Positions 63,618-64,000 of a stretch of 64,000 bases of DNA are shown here, one piece after another; positions within the stretch are counted from its first letter, which is position 1, and each line of letters begins with the position of its first letter. The translations under genes were made by a program, and so were the position numbers. The notes under the pieces are model-generated. The model saw nothing but the letters and a program-made list of their open reading frames with translations, made no database searches and was not told the origin of the DNA. Source of the DNA: Oceanobacillus limi (GTDB taxonomy: Bacteria > Bacillota > Bacilli > Bacillales > Amphibacillaceae). Location: contig NZ_FOHE01000012.1 in assembly GCF_900111445.1 (NCBI RefSeq), positions 1 to 64,000 on the forward strand. The letters run 5' to 3'.

Positions 63618-64000
63618 ATGGTGCAAGCACATTTAGATATGAGACGAATCAATAGGATAAAAGATATATTACTTCAATTACAAAATGGAGATTCCGTACA
63701 AAACGTCCAAGAGGATTTTGATCAGCATGTTAACAACATGAACACGAAGGATATTTTGCTGATTTTGCAAGAAATTAAAAATAGTGACAATGGTATCACC
63801 ATGAAGGAGATCAAGGATTTTTTTGACATCTATCATTCTCTATACGGTCATTCGATTCAAGACATTCATGTTCCAAATTCACAACATCCTGGACATCCGC
63901 TTCAAATTTTCAACGAGGAAAACCAAATGTTTGAATCCATATTAACCAGACTAAATATCCTCATTAAGGCTATTGAAAACGATCCACAACACCCAATAGA
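63618..64000 (+). CDS. DUF438 / hemerythrin-type protein, N-terminal part (cut by window end)
   Basis: Runs open to the right edge (about 127 codons seen). The sequence RRINRIKDILLQLQNGDSVQ is followed by DFDQHVNNMNTKDILLILQEI and ITMKEIKDFFDIYHSLYGHSI, then HPGHPLQIFNEENQMFESIL. This is the DUF438 helical domain leading into a hemerythrin-like HHE part (the HPGHPLQIF...E motif). Full-length relatives end in a PAS domain. GAGGTG stands before ATG. The Fnr-like box upstream suggests expression at low oxygen, which fits an iron-oxygen or NO-sensing protein. Confidence 0.82.
   Translation, partial: MVQAHLDMRRINRIKDILLQLQNGDSVQNVQEDFDQHVNNMNTKDILLILQEIKNSDNGITMKEIKDFFDIYHSLYGHSIQDIHVPNSQHPGHPLQIFNEENQMFESILTRLNILIKAIENDPQHPI

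Overview
The window comes from a low-GC, spore-forming Gram-positive bacterium of the family Bacillaceae. Evidence: AGGAGG-type ribosome binding sites, many TTG starts, three YjcZ-type sporulation miniproteins, LicT/BglP control through RAT elements, a YdbS/YdbT pair, an OpuC-type osmoprotectant transporter, an AprX-like subtilase and a DUF438 protein behind an Fnr-like box. The look is that of an Oceanobacillus/Virgibacillus-like organism, but genus cannot be fixed from sequence alone. No rRNA, phage, conjugative, CRISPR-Cas or transposase gene is present. There is one tRNA (Cys).

Layout. 0.1-5.2 kb: a D-xylose sensing and uptake module on the minus strand (XylFII-like sensor, LytS-type kinase, YesN-type regulator, XylF lipoprotein). 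5.5-8 kb: small genes, an EF-G-binding (FusB-type) protein and an HTH gene whose leader can fold in two exclusive ways. 8-14.4 kb: two drug/peptide-type ABC systems, one with a TetR regulator. 16.8-23.1 kb: a complete aryl-beta-glucoside operon (licT-bglP-two GH1 enzymes) with two RAT/terminator switches. 23-29 kb: SDR enzyme, OpuC-like importer and CoA-disulfide reductase, with two intergenic tandem repeat arrays. 29.6-34.2 kb: an MMPL exporter with a partner protein and a divergent TetR gene. 34-50 kb: ordinary membrane, stress and sporulation genes (YdbST, DUF2207, ArsR with an AHSA1-PDZ fusion, MscS, VLRF1).

51.7-58.7 kb holds the most interesting unit: a class III lanthipeptide gene cluster on the minus strand. 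It has an exporter, a LanKC synthetase and three very short precursor genes. Two of these encode the same 36-residue peptide from DNA that differs at 11 sites, all silent. An ABC-2 transporter pair follows that may give immunity. The core peptides end in a Ser-x-x-Ser-x-x-Cys motif. No dedicated leader protease is seen; the nearest candidate is the subtilase at 62.1 kb.

Dispersed repeats are prominent: a 13-bp palindrome GGTGCCTGGCACC (27-29.5 kb), a roughly 193-bp higher-order repeat with GCTCAT boxes every 20-21 bp, five 52-bp repeats, and at least eight copies of a REP-like hairpin (45.7-63.5 kb) whose arms co-vary between copies.
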